Source: Rusavskia elegans (taxonomy: Eukaryota > Ascomycota > Lecanoromycetes > Teloschistales > Teloschistaceae). Taken from it: a stretch of DNA of 64,000 bases. The stretch covers positions 62,001 through 126,000 of the forward strand of contig SAUG01000056.1 of assembly GCA_011316305.1 (NCBI GenBank), in the 5' to 3' direction. The position numbers and the translations under genes were made by a program. Positions 1-11,926 of this stretch are shown here, one piece after another. The notes under the pieces were generated by a model. That model worked only from the letters and a program-made list of their open reading frames with translations, was not told the origin of the DNA and searched no databases. How positions within the stretch are numbered: the first letter of the stretch is position 1; each line of letters begins with the position of its first letter.

Positions 1-2210
1 AAGAAATCGACTTTTTTAGATTTATTATAGAGCGATATAGATTATATATTAATCCTAGTAAATTAAAAGCTTCTATAGAATAGGAAATACTAATAAATTT
101 TAAAAAAATCTAAAACTTCTTCGGATTTATAAACTATTCTAAAAGAGCTTTCGCTCTAATAACTTTAATAAAAGTTACTATTAAATAGTATTAGAGAGAA
201 AAGAAATAGTAAATATTCGAAGATTTTAAAAGAAAATATATAAAAGATCTAGTACTTATAATATTTAATTTAATAAAACTATTACGAATAGAAACGAATT
301 TATTAAATCTAGCTATAGATATATATCTTCTATAATAATATAATAGTAAATAGTACCTGGTAGTATATATATTAAGAAAATTATCGCTAGCAGAATAGAA
401 CTACGATATCTATAATAAAGAATTACTAGCTATAGTACGTTATATAAAAATAATAGAGAGTATACGTCGAAAAATTACTAGAATTGACTATCTATATAAA
501 CTATAAGAACTTTCTATACTTTATAATAACTAAATAATTTAATCGGAAATATATATAATAGTCTAAATTCTTCGACTATTATAAATTTAAAATATACTAT
601 ATCCTAGATAAAAAAAATAGAAAAATAGACGCTTTAAATCGAAGAAGTAATTATATAAAAATAAAAGAAGTTTTTAGTAATAGTATTCTTAAAACTAATA
701 AAAATAGATTACTATTTATAAATTAGTACGAAATAGATATAATATTATATATATTTTGAGACAACTAGAAATAGTTTCCTATTAAAAAAAAAACTATAAA
801 TACTAGATAATAAAATCGACGAATATATTAAAGAATACTATAATAGAATATTATAAAAGTATCTAGATATAATAAAAATAATATAACTTTTATAATAGTA
901 TTACTAGTTTCCTAATATAAAATAATATATTAAAATATATATTAAAATCTATTCTAGTTATTATTAAAATAAATAAAGTATATATACTCGTTATAGAAAG
1001 ATTTAATATTAGGAACTATCGGATTTACAATAGAAGAAAGTTATAATAGACTTTATTATTAAGCTCCTAAAATTAAAAGACCCGATAATAAATATAAAAT
1101 AAAACTCGATATTAAATATAGTAGATAGATTTATTAACTATATTTATATAATTCTAATAAAAGGAGATTTTATAGTAGAATAATTTAGGTTCGTTATCTT
1201 AGATCGATTATTTCGATACTATAGACTACTAGAAGTAATAATAAATAATAGAGATAAACTTTTTATTTTAAACTATTAGAAAACCTTTATTCCTCTATTT
1301 AGTATAAAGTTAAAGATATTAATAGCTTTTTATCCGATAATAGATGGATAGATAGAATATATTAACCAGACTTTAGAATAATATCTAAAATATTATATTA
1401 ACAACGTTTAAAATAACTAGTTTTTACTCCTACTAATAGCGTAATTAGTATTTAATATAAAAGAATTAATTATAATAAAAGAAATACTATTTTATACCGA
1501 ATATAGAAAAAATCCGAACCTATTTAAATAATTACTATTATATAAATTAGCAGAATTAGCGATCTAAAAAGTCGAAATTTAGAAAAAGATCTATAAAAAT
1601 ATTTTTAGAATATAGAAATAATCGGGTAACTACTAAAATAAAAACAGAAAAATAGTACTTTAGTTAAAAAAGAGAAATAAAGTATATCTTTTTACGAAAA
1701 ACCTAAAAATAAAGATTCTAAATAGGAAATTTAACTATATTAAAATCGGACTATTTTTAATTAAAGAGATTAAAAAACCTTAGAATTTCGAATTTAATCT
1801 ATTAAAAATTACTAAAGTATATCCGGTTTTTTATATAACTTTTTTAAAACTAGCCGACTCCGAAACGTCGTTATAATAGATATTTAACTTCGAAATATAA
1901 GAGGAAGCTACTTTCGTAGTCGAAAAGATTCTATAGTAGAAAGGTTAGAACTATCTAATTAAATATAAAGGTTATTCTACTTCGGAAAATATTTAGGAAC
2001 CTAAAAAATACTTAGTAAACTACTAGAAGGTTCTATAGTAGTTTTACTAATAATAGACGCCGAAATATTCTAGAAAGAATCCGGTAGATTATCTAAAGCG
2101 CTTTAGGTTTATAGAAATAAACTAAATAAAAGACTATCGGAAAGACCTAGAAATTTAAAAACTTCGTTTTCTTTAATATTAGATATCTTTACCGTAATAA
2201 TCTTTTTAAT
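1..2210 (+). mobile_element. RIP-mutated chromodomain Ty3/gypsy retrotransposon, pol 3' part
   Basis: Decayed pol of a chromovirus-type Ty3/gypsy element, truncated by the window edge. In order on the + strand one can read an RNase H segment (KELLAIVRYI, 418-447), the RNase H end resembling DALSRR (about 628-645), an integrase core (about 1040-1500, with RDKLF- and DG-x-IE-like remnants of the usual RDKLFTS and TDGQTE blocks), and a chromodomain (about 1918-2045, with the YLIKYKGYS block and an EP-x-KYL end). Stops occur every few codons, nearly all explained by C-to-T or G-to-A change in CpA context, so nothing is expressed. Ty3/gypsy order RT-RNaseH-IN-chromodomain is known; the chromodomain would target heterochromatin. 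No LTR was recognised downstream. Confidence 0.85.
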
Positions 2211-3044
2211 ACGTTTATCTAATAAATCTATCTTTTAGCGAAAACGTATCTTTTTTGTAAAAACGATATATATTTTTATTTAAACTTTCTTTTGAATTTT
2301 ATGAACTTTTCGGATACCTTTATATAATTTTAACTTTTTACTTTTTAAGCGATCCTACTTAGATTAAATTACCTGAAAATTTTATCTCTATCTATAGCGT
2401 AGATATTTACTATATTTTCTAGAACGAATATAGACTTTATATACCCTTTTATATTTTAAATAGGTAAAGTAAACCTTTACTATAATATTTCTAAAAAAAT
2501 AAATAATATCGGTAAATTTATAACAATAGACGGTATTAGACTCGAAACGACGTTAGGATATAGTATAGAAGAAAGGAAAAGAAGAATTAGAAAAACGGGG
2601 AATAGGTAAACTTCGAAACGAAGCTAAAAAAAAAGGGATAGTATTATATTTCTAGGCTAGACTCTATAGTAAGTATAATATTTAGTAATAAATCCTTTAA
2701 TATATATTAAATAATTAGAAGCTGTTTAGTAATTAGTATTACTTAATAGTACTAATGACTAATTACAATTAAATAAAGTATTTAGCTATTTAGTAATATT
2801 TAATATACTAATTATATCAATTATACTAATTATAGAAGATTTTATTATTTATATAAACTTCGAACTCGACGCCTTTATAGTTTATATTTAATTTATTAGT
2901 TATCGCTATATATTGCTTTAGTAATTAGACTAGCTTATTCTTATATTAACTAAAGTAATTACCCGTTATACCTCAATTTATAGATATACTAATAAGTTTA
3001 ACTAAACTATAGAAATACCAGATTTTCAGATAGCTCTATAATAT
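2211..3044. other. AT-rich RIP-mutated sequence, unassigned
   Basis: About 0.8 kb with no open frame. It should hold the 3' untranslated part or LTR of the preceding retroelement, but I could not match it to another copy in the window. A short run of TAATTA/ACTAAT-like motifs lies at 2720-2840. Confidence 0.5.
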
Positions 3045-3740
3045 ATATCTACCTGCTATACTGCGAAGGAATTATCTATATCTATCGCTTCGGCTATATT
3101 TATTATATAATCGGTATCTAAACGCTCCGTTAAATTTTTAAAATACTTTTTAGCCTATATAGCTTTAAAAGGGTCGCTAGCTATAGAGTTGCTAGCTAGT
3201 ATACTGGCTACTATAGCTAGAAACTTTACTCGGTCGATTAGGTTAAAAGGAGGTAGAAAGATTAGATAGCGCGTTTTAAAAGCGGCGAGAAAAAAATCTT
3301 TATTAAAATCGGAATAAATTATTCTAGCTATAATAAAATAGTCGACGACCGCGCGGATAGATATAGTTATTACGGATATAGAAAAGTATTACTATCTAGT
3401 TTAGCTACGGTATAGCTATTACGGGAATATATACGTACGTAACGGGTTTTAGTAAATTATAGTATTTACGAAGAGCTTATATTACTAGTAAAAGAAAAAG
3501 AAGCGATAACTGCGAGGTATATTTATCTATAAAAATTTCTACCTGAAATTATCGATAGAAGGATACGTTATATTACTAACTAAATTTAAATTTATATTCT
3601 ATAGAAAGAACCGTTAATTACGCTAACGAAACTAGAGTATAAATTCTACTACCGTAGATTTAATACTGGAATACTAACGTTTAATTTATTTACCGAACCA
3701 TTAGTTAACCTGGTACTAAAACCATAATAAATTAATTAAA
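3045..3740 (+). repeat. R1 repeat family, copy A (lacks the left end)
   Basis: Same sequence family as 45441-47275, 47537-48430 and 50165-51075. Shared landmarks are a TATACTGCGAA-type block at the left, the GTCGACGACCGCGCG block (3340-3356 here), and a right end reading ACCGAACCATTAG then AAACCATAATAAATTAATTA. The first roughly 200 bp seen in the other copies are missing. R1 has no recognised transposase; the strand opposite to this one (direct strand of copy C) keeps protein-like runs. Confidence 0.75.
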
Positions 3741-6121
3741 TAAATATCTTTTCCTTATTTTTTATATATTCGCGATTTTTTAAAAAAAATATAAAGTCGA
3801 AGTCGATAGTAATATTTATAGTAAATATACTCGAATTTAAAAGTTTTATAATTTCTTAATTTCTAATACTATTTATATATTTTATTCATTTTATTTTTTT
3901 CTAATATATTCTTTTCTACTAATATTTCTATAGAAAAATATTTTAAAGATAAAAAAAAATAGGTTTCGTTCTAATATTTCGAGTATTTTTAAAGAATATT
4001 TCGAAACTCGCTATTATATCGAGTTCTTTCTGGATTCTAAAAAGGAAATTCGTAATTAATATCTTATTTAGAAGTTAGATTTTCGTCGATTCTTTATAAA
4101 ATAAAAATATTTTATTACTTATTATTATTCTTTAGATAAACGTAAAAGTAATTCTATTATTTAGAAACAGCGCGTATTATTTTATTTTAACGTATTTAAT
4201 AATCTAATAGTATTTTATTCTTCCGTTAGTTTTACGCTAGTCGCGTAAAAGATATCTATTAAATCGATTCTTGATTTTAATTCGATTAATTTTAATCGGT
4301 TTCTAAAGGAATTTAACTTTTTTTAATCTTTAGAGACGATAAATATATAAAAGAAAATCTAGTTAAAAAATACTTTTTTATATCGCTATATTTATTTCGG
4401 ATTATATATTAATATTATAAATTATATTCGAGTCCTCTAATATCTCCGCTAATTTCTATTTTTTAGCTATTATTTTGTCCTACGATAATAAAATTAGAAA
4501 CTATTTATCTTTTAACTATACGTTTAATATAGGATTCGGCGTTTCTTTTTCTAGTTTTTCGTCTAGTTCTAGCGTAGAATTATATTCGGCTTTTTCTATT
4601 TTTCTAATAATATTTTAGTAGAGTTTTTTAACGTCGTCTATCAATAATATTTAGATTATTTTTTGGTTTTTATTATATTTTAAAGCTAATTATACCAGTA
4701 GATAGTAATATTCCTTCTAGATTTTTATTTCCTATACTTCGCCTCCTTTTTTAAAAAGAATATCGATATCATGATTCTGTTTATAATCTATATTTAATAC
4801 GTTATCTAAATTCTCATATAAAAGGTTTTTATACGCGAGAAAATATATCGTATTCCATCTTTCTTCCAACTATACTTTTTTATACTGATATTCTAGAAAT
4901 CGATTTTTTCTATTCGATTTCCAGTATAATATATTATCTGGAGCTTTCGGTTATCATAAAATCTGACGTTCCGATAAACCTATTTTTTATTTCAACCTCT
5001 ATTTTTATAACCCTACTATTTTACTAGAGATACTTTTTAATATATCTATTAATTTAGTCGTATAATTCTTTTATAACTTTATTTCCTTTCTTTCTAGTTA
5101 CGAGAGCTATTATTTTATAACCTTTGATTATAATTTTAAAAGCTACTATTAGAAGTTTTTTCGTTTTATATAATTCAAATTCTAATATCGGCTTCTTCTT
5201 TACTTTTTTTAATTCTATAGAGTACTATTTTAATCTTTTCTTATCCGATATATAAATAAGGTATTTATTCTTATAATAAGCTATCTTATTTCTAATTATA
5301 TATTTTCTAGCTTTTTTTTCGGATAATTCTTTTATTACTTTAAACTAGTATTCGGTTACCTCTATTATTTCTTTAATTAGATAATTCTTTTTAAAGTATT
5401 CTATTTTTCTATATAAATAATAAGCTTTAGTTTATAATTTTCTATTTTCGGTAATATCGAACTCTATTAGATTTTCTTTAGGCTATTTTTTAGCAGATCC
5501 TATTTTATTAAACGTCTATTTATCTAAGTAGTTTTTAGACTATCTAGTATCGATTCTAGTTATAAATTCGATTAAAAATATAAGCGAATCTAGTTCTTCT
5601 ATCGCTTCTATAGCTTTTTTAACTTTTATATAGAGTTTTTTATAGAAGTAGACTTTTAGAACTAAATCTTCCTGGTCTATCTTATAAACTAATATTCTAA
5701 ACTAAATAGTATAGATAGCTACCGACTTCTACTACGTTAGAACTAATAATTTTCTTTTTATTATTTTATTTTTATTATTATCTCCGAAGGCTTCTTTTAT
5801 AGCTATAATTAGATTACCGAAAGTATAGAAGATTTATAAAATTTTATCTTCCTTTTAATTTTTCGGATAATTAAGATAGTTTTCTATATAGAGCCGGGTC
5901 TAATTAAAAGCTACCTTTTCTAAATATAATATTATAAATAGAATTTTAATTACTTTATTAGGAAATTAGTTTATATATAATATAAAGTAGATATTTATCT
6001 AAATAAAATATAGTTTTAAAGATTCTCTATTTCTTTTATAGATATTAGACGTTACCGTTTTAATAGTATCGCTTTAATTTATAGAGCGGGATAATAAAAT
6101 AAATATAGTAAATTATTAAAA
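3741..6121 (-). mobile_element. RIP-mutated Ty3/gypsy internal region carrying gag
   Basis: Read on the - strand just inside the LTR at 6122-6532. A retrotransposon Gag-like segment lies at about 5570-5960, including an IKEAFGD-like block, then KRKLLVLT and an FRILVYKID block typical of Ty3/gypsy capsid proteins. A degraded zinc-knuckle-like stretch follows at about 5380-5440, where the cysteine positions read as tyrosine, the change RIP makes from TGT to TAT. The rest down to 3741 is continuous decayed coding sequence of uncertain domain. No pol was found; the element appears cut off where R1 copy A begins. Its LTR matches the 35100-39069 element, which conversely has pol but little or no gag. 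Confidence 0.7.
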
Positions 6122-6532
6122 TATAATATCTCTATATATTAGAAAATATTACGTTCGCGGCTAGCTATAGCTATAGATATAATCCGAGCTACTAAATAGT
6201 AAAGAAACTTTAATATAGATTATTATAACTAATCCCGTATAGCCGTAAAGGTATAGTTACGATATTATAAGATATTTTCGTTACAGAGATAATTAAAAAG
6301 AAAATAACTAAAGGTATTTAATAATTATATTAATAATTAATAAAAGAAGCTATCTAATAGAAATAGAAAACGATATATATAGTAAAAGTAACCGGTAGTA
6401 CCGATAGGTAGCCGTCCGCTAAAAGTCTCTATTAAAAAGATCGACTATAGCGGCTATAGACGGCTATAGATAATTAGTTTCGTTTAACTAGCCGGTTTTC
6501 TAAAGTATTTCTATAGAGTTATAGACGTAACA
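6122..6532 (-). repeat. Long terminal repeat of the Ty3/gypsy family also seen at 35100-39069
   Basis: 411 bp aligning end to end with the two 410-bp LTRs at 35100-35509 and 38660-39069. It ends in GACGTAACA with a RIP-altered counterpart of TGTAACGTC at the other end, giving the usual TG...CA LTR termini. It contains the GGCTATAGCGGCTATA motif common to all three. With gag on its left on the - strand it is the 5' LTR of that element. Confidence 0.85.
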
Positions 6533-7818
6533 GAAATGTTATAAAATATCTATTACTTACTATAAAAAGACTATAGAATTATATTTATACGCGCAAGCTG
6601 AAATATTTATACGGATAGTAAAATTCTTTAGTATATTTCAAACGACTGCTATATTGCCGCAGCTCTTTTAAATAATTAGAAAACGATACTATCGGTATTT
6701 AGTATTAAATACCTAAATATTCTAGCGGCGCTAGATTCCATCTATTATTTATAGAAAAACCCGTTCTTTTTCGTATTTCAATCTCTTCGTATTCTAATCG
6801 AAGTAAGAAACTGACTCTATATAAAATTCTATTTTAGTAGATAGTAGAGATATTAGCGCCTGTTTCGTAGCTTTACCTTTAGATCTCTATCTCACAACCT
6901 TATAAAACACCAGCTCTAATATACTTCGATGTTCGGAAATCCTACAACCAGCAGGACGGGGCGGCTGTTACGTCCGAGGATGACTAGTAAGGTACCCTAC
7001 TCTATACGTACCTGCGTACCTAATAGTATTTCCGTTAGAAACTCGCCACCTTGTTCCTTAGGTATCTAAGCAAAAGTCTGCCAAAATATGTGACGTTGCT
7101 TTCTTGTCAGGCTTGATAGTATCAGCAAATAAAGGTACAACGAATCGATCTAGGTATAGCCCTTCCCTCGAATTCAGTTCTACCAACCTCGCTGATTCCC
7201 TATAAAACCAGAATCAGAGATCCTATCGCTCTTACCGAAATTTGGCCACCCTTATCCAATGCTTCTAAAAGTGATATCCGCCAAAATTAGTGCTTGCAAC
7301 TGCCTTATTGCGCGTGGATTCTTCTCTTCACGATATCCTAAATAGATGACGTTGACGGAGATACTCTTATCGGGTCTCTTTCTTTTTAGGGGTTCTTACT
7401 GCTAGCGACGGGCGTTCTACGACGTACCGACGAGAATTTATTAAAGGCGCTTGTAGCTTTGGATATCTTATAATTAGCGAGAATGCCATTGGCTTAACCT
7501 ATACATGTTCGTTGAACTCCGTCGTATGGTATTATTACCGCATGAAAGGCATTACGAGAAGCAACCTCATACGCCGAAAAATATAGATTGGAATCAAGAG
7601 CTGGTTCTACATCGCCTGTGACCGTATAATATCTCATGATCTATGTTCTAGCTTGGTCGTATACTATCGTTATTGGCCGCTTATCCCATCATGTCGCCTG
7701 TGCTTTTCACGTCTCAGTCATCAATTACCATCCCATCACGCCGTCGTCATGAGTCCAGTAGAACCCCCTCGCCTCTCCGAGAGATAGAAGAGTGGATGTG
7801 AAACAAATCGGCCCGCTA
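6533..7818. other. Left boundary between RIP-mutated block and gene island
   Basis: CpA and TpG become common again at about 6860-6960, and composition turns balanced. A convincing open frame is not seen. Short GGTACC/AGGTAC/TAAGGTA-type motifs appear near 6980-7030, as again near 26990-27060. Confidence 0.6.
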
Positions 7819-8070
7819 CTATGCATCGCTATCTTGTAAGAAGCAAGAAAAGGAAAAATCCGAAGAGGCCGTTGTATCCCATCTTAATCGATGTGCTGGG
7901 CTGAGTACTGATAGGCTGCGAGGAAAGAAGAGAATGTCCGGAATGCTAAATTCGCGCAAGCGATACTCGACGTCTAACTCGTCGGGATAAAACTTGCTGA
8001 GATGGACCACGTCAGACCATATATCCTCAAGTCCAAACGCTAGGACAAATCTATCCCACTCACATGGCTG
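7819..8070 (-). pseudogene. Possible exon relic
   Basis: The - strand reads a natural-looking segment (CEWDRFVLAFGLEDIWSD, then DVVHLSKFYPDELDVEY) that runs to a stop at 7819. No ATG begins it: a stop codon precedes it immediately, and an AACAG that could be a splice acceptor sits just before it at about 8070. It may be a last exon whose upstream exons are lost or unrecognised, or a gene fragment at the edge of the RIP zone. No family was recognised. Confidence 0.3.
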
Positions 8071-8122
8071 TTAAGGCTCATAGAGCTAGACATCGATCTC
8101 ATGAACTCCCCAAACCCTACAT

Positions 8123-8554
8123 CTACAGTGTAGAATCCGTCTCCTGCTTCACCGCGACCGAAGCCGCTTCCGACACACGACGACTGTAGAACTCAACCGT
8201 CAAATCATTCGGCCCGATCTTCATCGCTTGGTCAAAGAGGTTGCGGGCTGGAGGATCGAGAATAGGAAACATGAGAGGCGCCAACAGAGCCAAGGTAGTC
8301 CAGACGAAGATCTGAAGGACGGCGACAAGGATTATGGCGATGAATTGTTGCTCGCTGGTGGTAGGTGTCTGGAAGCCATTGTTGGAGGAAGCGGAATGGG
8401 TGTTTGGGGCGCCCAGGTATTGGAGGAGGACGAGGGTGTGGGGGCTGAGGTAGTTGGATGAGGAGAAAATGGTCAAGGTGGCGAGGGCCATAAAGGTGCA
8501 GGTGTAAAATCAGCGGGCGATCTGGTGAATCCAGTCGAGGATTTTTGCAGGCAT
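8123..8554 (-). CDS. Small predicted membrane protein, reading frame with an in-frame stop
   Basis: From ATG at 8489-8491 the frame gives 122 residues with a strong hydrophobic segment (about residues 50-75, IAIILVAVLQIFVWTTLALL). The frame extends upstream to another ATG at 8552-8554 (MPAKILDWIHQIAR), broken only by a TGA at 8510-8512. Replacing that stop by tryptophan would leave a second hydrophobic stretch, so the longer protein is likely ancestral and the gene may now be shortened or dead. The change is not of the classic RIP type. No family is recognised. The upstream DNA holds a GTCGGAAGC array (8670-8770). Confidence 0.45.
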
Positions 8555-8669
8555 AGTAGCGATTTTGGTAGGCTTGTTGGGTTGACTTGATGTGGTCTGC
8601 TTGGAGAGGATTGCAGATACTGTTTGTGATGATAGAATTACAAGAGGTACAGTGAAAAGAGCGGCTACT

Positions 8670-8770
8670 TATGTCCTTGTCGGAAGCTGAGGTCGGAAGC
8701 CAAAAGTCGGAAGCACAAACGGAAGCCAGACGTCGGAGGCTAAAGGTCGGAAGGCATGCCAGAAGCCGTG
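8670..8770. repeat. Degenerate GTCGGAAGC tandem array
   Basis: Six to seven copies of a (GT)CGGAAGC core separated by short variable spacers, together about 14-bp units: TTGTCGGAAGC, AGGTCGGAAGC, AAGTCGGAAGC, ACGGAAGC, ACGTCGGAGGC, AGGTCGGAAGG. It lies upstream of the 8123-8554 gene on the - strand. It could be a regulatory-site cluster or a decaying minisatellite. Confidence 0.6.
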
Positions 8771-9332
8771 TACACGCAAGATGGCTGCTGAACTCCGTGC
8801 TTTACGTCTTACACATACAGTACGTGTAGAATCTTATAATCGAAGGCTTGTTATAATGTTTTCGTGATCAATATCAACTCCTTTGCTACAGTATCTGACT
8901 TAGAGGTTGCGGGGCATCCTTTGGCAAAGCCCCTGAATTGGACGCCACCAGGAGCTTAGGTGGTGATATCTGCTTTGGAGAGGGAGATAGGGATAGAGAT
9001 AGGGATAGAGATAGAGATAGGGAGGGAGATGGGGATGGGGATTGGGATGGGGATTGGGGTATGGTTATCTGGTTGGTAAGGGTTTTTGTATGTGGATGGG
9101 ATGGATGGGAGTAATGAGGCGATGGGGACGGGGATGGGGATGGGTGGAGGTTGAGGGGGAGGGGGAGGGGGAGGGGGGAAGAGGGACTGGGGGTGGGGAT
9201 GGGCGGAGAGATGGATGGGCGATTTGGGCGGTTGTGGGAACGCGGTCCCGGAGACTCTTTCCAGCTTTGTGGAAGGGTAGTGATTCCTTCCCTTGAGAAC
9301 GACGACGGGTGAACAAGATATCAAAGTCATCC

Positions 9333-9378
9333 CTCCTCCTCCTCCTCCTCCTCCTCCTCCTCCTCCTCCTCCTCCTCC
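9333..9378. repeat. (CTC)n trinucleotide microsatellite
   Basis: About 15 consecutive CTC units. It is noncoding as far as can be seen. Confidence 0.9.
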
Positions 9379-10222
9379 ACTACTTCCTCACCTCGTTCCC
9401 ACTTTTCCATCCCCCGCTATGAGACAGTCTTTTATTGGTATTCCCTAAACAGTATCGTATATCCCTTCTTATCTTTCTTTCTTTCAAAAAAGTTTTATAT
9501 TGGTAATTTCTGACGGCAGCGTTTTTATTTGGAGGCAGAGATTGGATCACTAGGATTGTGGGACGGGAGGAGAGGGGTGAGATGGGGATTGGGATCAGTA
9601 TTGTTGTAGGGTGGTAGGGAAGGGAGGAACAGGAGGAGCCGGGGTGGGAGGAATTTAGCCGAAGCGGTAAGGGGAGGTGGGAGGTGGAGAGGGCAGTAAA
9701 AGGGGGAGGTGAGAGGAGGGAGGAGAGGCCGTGGGAGGAGAGGATGTGGAGTATAAAGATAAGAATAATAGGAGTGGTACAGTAAAGGAAACCTGTCTCG
9801 TGGACGTGAGAGTATGCATATGAGAGAAGAGAGAGGGGGGAATATAGAGCACATGGACACGAGAAGGCATTCGAAAGTATTTGGGAGAAAGCTAATCGCT
9901 AGGCATAAGAATTGTCAACAGCAAGGAAATAACGCCTAGTAAATAAAGAAATCAAGGGACTCCTCCCCGAAGGCCGAATCGGCAACTAAGGAACCCCTAC
10001 GGACAAGACAACCAGCCAATGGATACATGATAGACCATACCTAACGACCCAACCTATCAACCAACCTACTCCATTACCCAATGTCAAAGTCGAAAGGAAA
10101 ACCTTTCCAAGATCAGGGTCGAAGATTAAGGCTGGTACTCGAGCCGGACAACAATCATCTAGCGGCAGTCAGTCTCAATACCCCAAATACTTACCTACCA
10201 GTATTGGCTCACCCATGTCACC

Positions 10223-11926
10223 CTACTCCATCCATTTCCCCAAAACCTCAAACACCTTGCCCCCCAGCAACAAATCACCCAACTTCTCACACCCTTTCCC
10301 ATCCATCCGACACTGCTCCTTCAGCTCCTCCACCTCTTTCGCGGAGCCCCTCGTCCTATTATACGCCCCGTGCGCACGCTGTGACAACGGTCTTAGAGCG
10401 CAAAGCGACGTATCCAATCCGTCCAACAAATTCGAATTGAGGGAGCGGACTTCCGTATGGACAGCCAAGCCCAGCTGTTCTTGCTTTCGCAGGTACTTGA
10501 AGAGATCCTCGAGAGTCGACTTCCAAGCGGTGATGTTGTTGAGGTGGGATTCGCCGGCGGCGAGTAGTTGCTGGATCGGGAGTTCGAAAAGTGATGCTGC
10601 GGCGACGGCCGTCCATCTTCGACGAGCGTGAGTGTTGGTCCAAGGCCAGAATACGGCGATGAGGTAGAAGTATAGGGTCGTGAGGAGATCGTCTTTATAG
10701 CCGAAGTTAGAGATATTTGAGTCCTGGCCGATGGCAAAGATCTCACGCAGCTTGGACAGCACTTCTGAGTCGCTGTTGGTGGCATCACGTTGGTTGATTG
10801 CCAAACGATCTGATAGTTCGCAAAGCACGGCTTTATCTGCCATGTTGACGTGGCTATTTGCGAGAGACTGTTGGATGCTGGATTGGAGCGATCCGTCGAT
10901 TGCGAATTTCTCGTTGGCGGCGACAAATGTGATATTCTTTAGCGGGCTCGTGATATATATCTCTTGACTGCTCAGACAGTACCACACGAGGACGCCAATC
11001 ATATAGAGTACGGTGATCGTAACAGCCCAAACCCAGGGACTCTTGTATGCGCGTCCAGCAAGGCGAGATAGATTGGTCCATACGTATTCGATATGATTCG
11101 GATACCGTTTATCGGCAAAGGGGTATGCCTGGAACACTCGGGGCTCACGAATAGGAGGTTGCTGACGAGCAAAAGGCTGCTGCGAGGAGGCGTGTTGGAA
11201 AGATGGCTGCTGCGATAACGGCGGCTGGGAAAAGTCATGTTGCGAAGAGGACTGAGAAGAGGACTGACGGCCTTGCGCATTGGCGCCCGGTTGAGGGTTG
11301 TTGATATTGGTATTGTGGTTATGAATGGTCGGGCTAAAGGTGAATTTGATTTCTGGTGGTTTAAGTCCTTGCAGTTCTTCTTGTGCTTTGCGTAACGATT
11401 CGGGAACCTCGAGGCTTTGGTCTATCTTGGCGATTGCTGAGAGCGATCTGGGTTGACCTCCATTGTTGAGCCGTCCACCTGAAATACCCTCGGGAACAGC
11501 CAGGGTAGCAGATGAGACTGGTGGAAAACGCGGTCTGGCTGGATGTTCTGGTTGGGTGTTGGGAGTTTGTGGCCACCGTACCTCCTCTTTCTGTGAGGAA
11601 TTACTCGTCGAGGTGGCGCGTGGAGGGAGAGGTATGATCGGGCTGGTAAATTGATGAAGCGGAAGAGCTGTCTGGGCGGGTGTTGAAGCCATCTCCATGC
11701 TCGGTCGACGGATCGATGGCGCCACTTGAGCCTGTGCAGCAGGTAAGGAGGGATCTGTGGATACCGCAGTGGGTGCTCGAGACGCAGAGGGTGTCGTTCG
11801 TCCAGCACTGGGTCGAGAGCTGGAAGGATATGTGAAATAGTTTGGTTGAATCTTTGATTGGAGTTGGGGAAGGCGAGGATATGTTATTGGGGTCGACAGG
11901 GGTTGGTGTCTCATCTCCGGTGCCAT
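10223..11926 (-). CDS. Orphan membrane-anchored protein with disordered N-terminal half
   Basis: Single 567-residue frame with ATG at 11924-11926 and no intron needed. Residues 1 to about 270 are Pro/Ser/Gln-rich and probably disordered, with a region of SSQ repeats near 215-260. A transmembrane segment lies at about 298-318 (WVWAVTITVLYMIGVLVWYC). A folded region follows, with a second hydrophobic patch at about 412-428 (LLTTLYFYLIAVFWPW) and helix-rich C-terminal sequence to WME. No family is recognised. The DNA upstream contains a GTCGGAAC site in inverted orientation (12216-12229). The gene lies among similarly built orphan genes, which hints at membrane-associated scaffold roles; that is inference only. 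Confidence 0.8.
   Translation of the reverse strand: MAPEMRHQPLSTPITYPRLPQLQSKIQPNYFTYPSSSRPSAGRTTPSASRAPTAVSTDPSLPAAQAQVAPSIRRPSMEMASTPAQTALPLHQFTSPIIPLPPRATSTSNSSQKEEVRWPQTPNTQPEHPARPRFPPVSSATLAVPEGISGGRLNNGGQPRSLSAIAKIDQSLEVPESLRKAQEELQGLKPPEIKFTFSPTIHNHNTNINNPQPGANAQGRQSSSQSSSQHDFSQPPLSQQPSFQHASSQQPFARQQPPIREPRVFQAYPFADKRYPNHIEYVWTNLSRLAGRAYKSPWVWAVTITVLYMIGVLVWYCLSSQEIYITSPLKNITFVAANEKFAIDGSLQSSIQQSLANSHVNMADKAVLCELSDRLAINQRDATNSDSEVLSKLREIFAIGQDSNISNFGYKDDLLTTLYFYLIAVFWPWTNTHARRRWTAVAAASLFELPIQQLLAAGESHLNNITAWKSTLEDLFKYLRKQEQLGLAVHTEVRSLNSNLLDGLDTSLCALRPLSQRAHGAYNRTRGSAKEVEELKEQCRMDGKGCEKLGDLLLGGKVFEVLGKWME

Larger units (their letters stand above)
8560..10222. other. Gene-poor, low-complexity stretch
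   Basis: Holds the GTCGGAAGC array (8670-8770), a purine-rich GGGATA/GAGATA microsatellite (about 8968-9080), G-rich runs to about 9220, a CTC trinucleotide repeat (about 9333-9378) and a purine-rich tract (about 9540-9850). The open frames here have Pro/Ser/Ile-only or Gly/Trp-only composition and are artefacts of these simple sequences. I see no supportable gene. Confidence 0.6.

Noticed and set aside
8968..9080. GGGATA/GGGATG repeats as internal telomeric sequence
   Set aside because: Fungal telomeres are usually TTAGGG; this unit and its irregularity fit an ordinary microsatellite.
8956..9870. Pro/Ile- or Ser/Leu-rich frames
   Set aside because: They are translations of purine/pyrimidine microsatellites without any folded segment.
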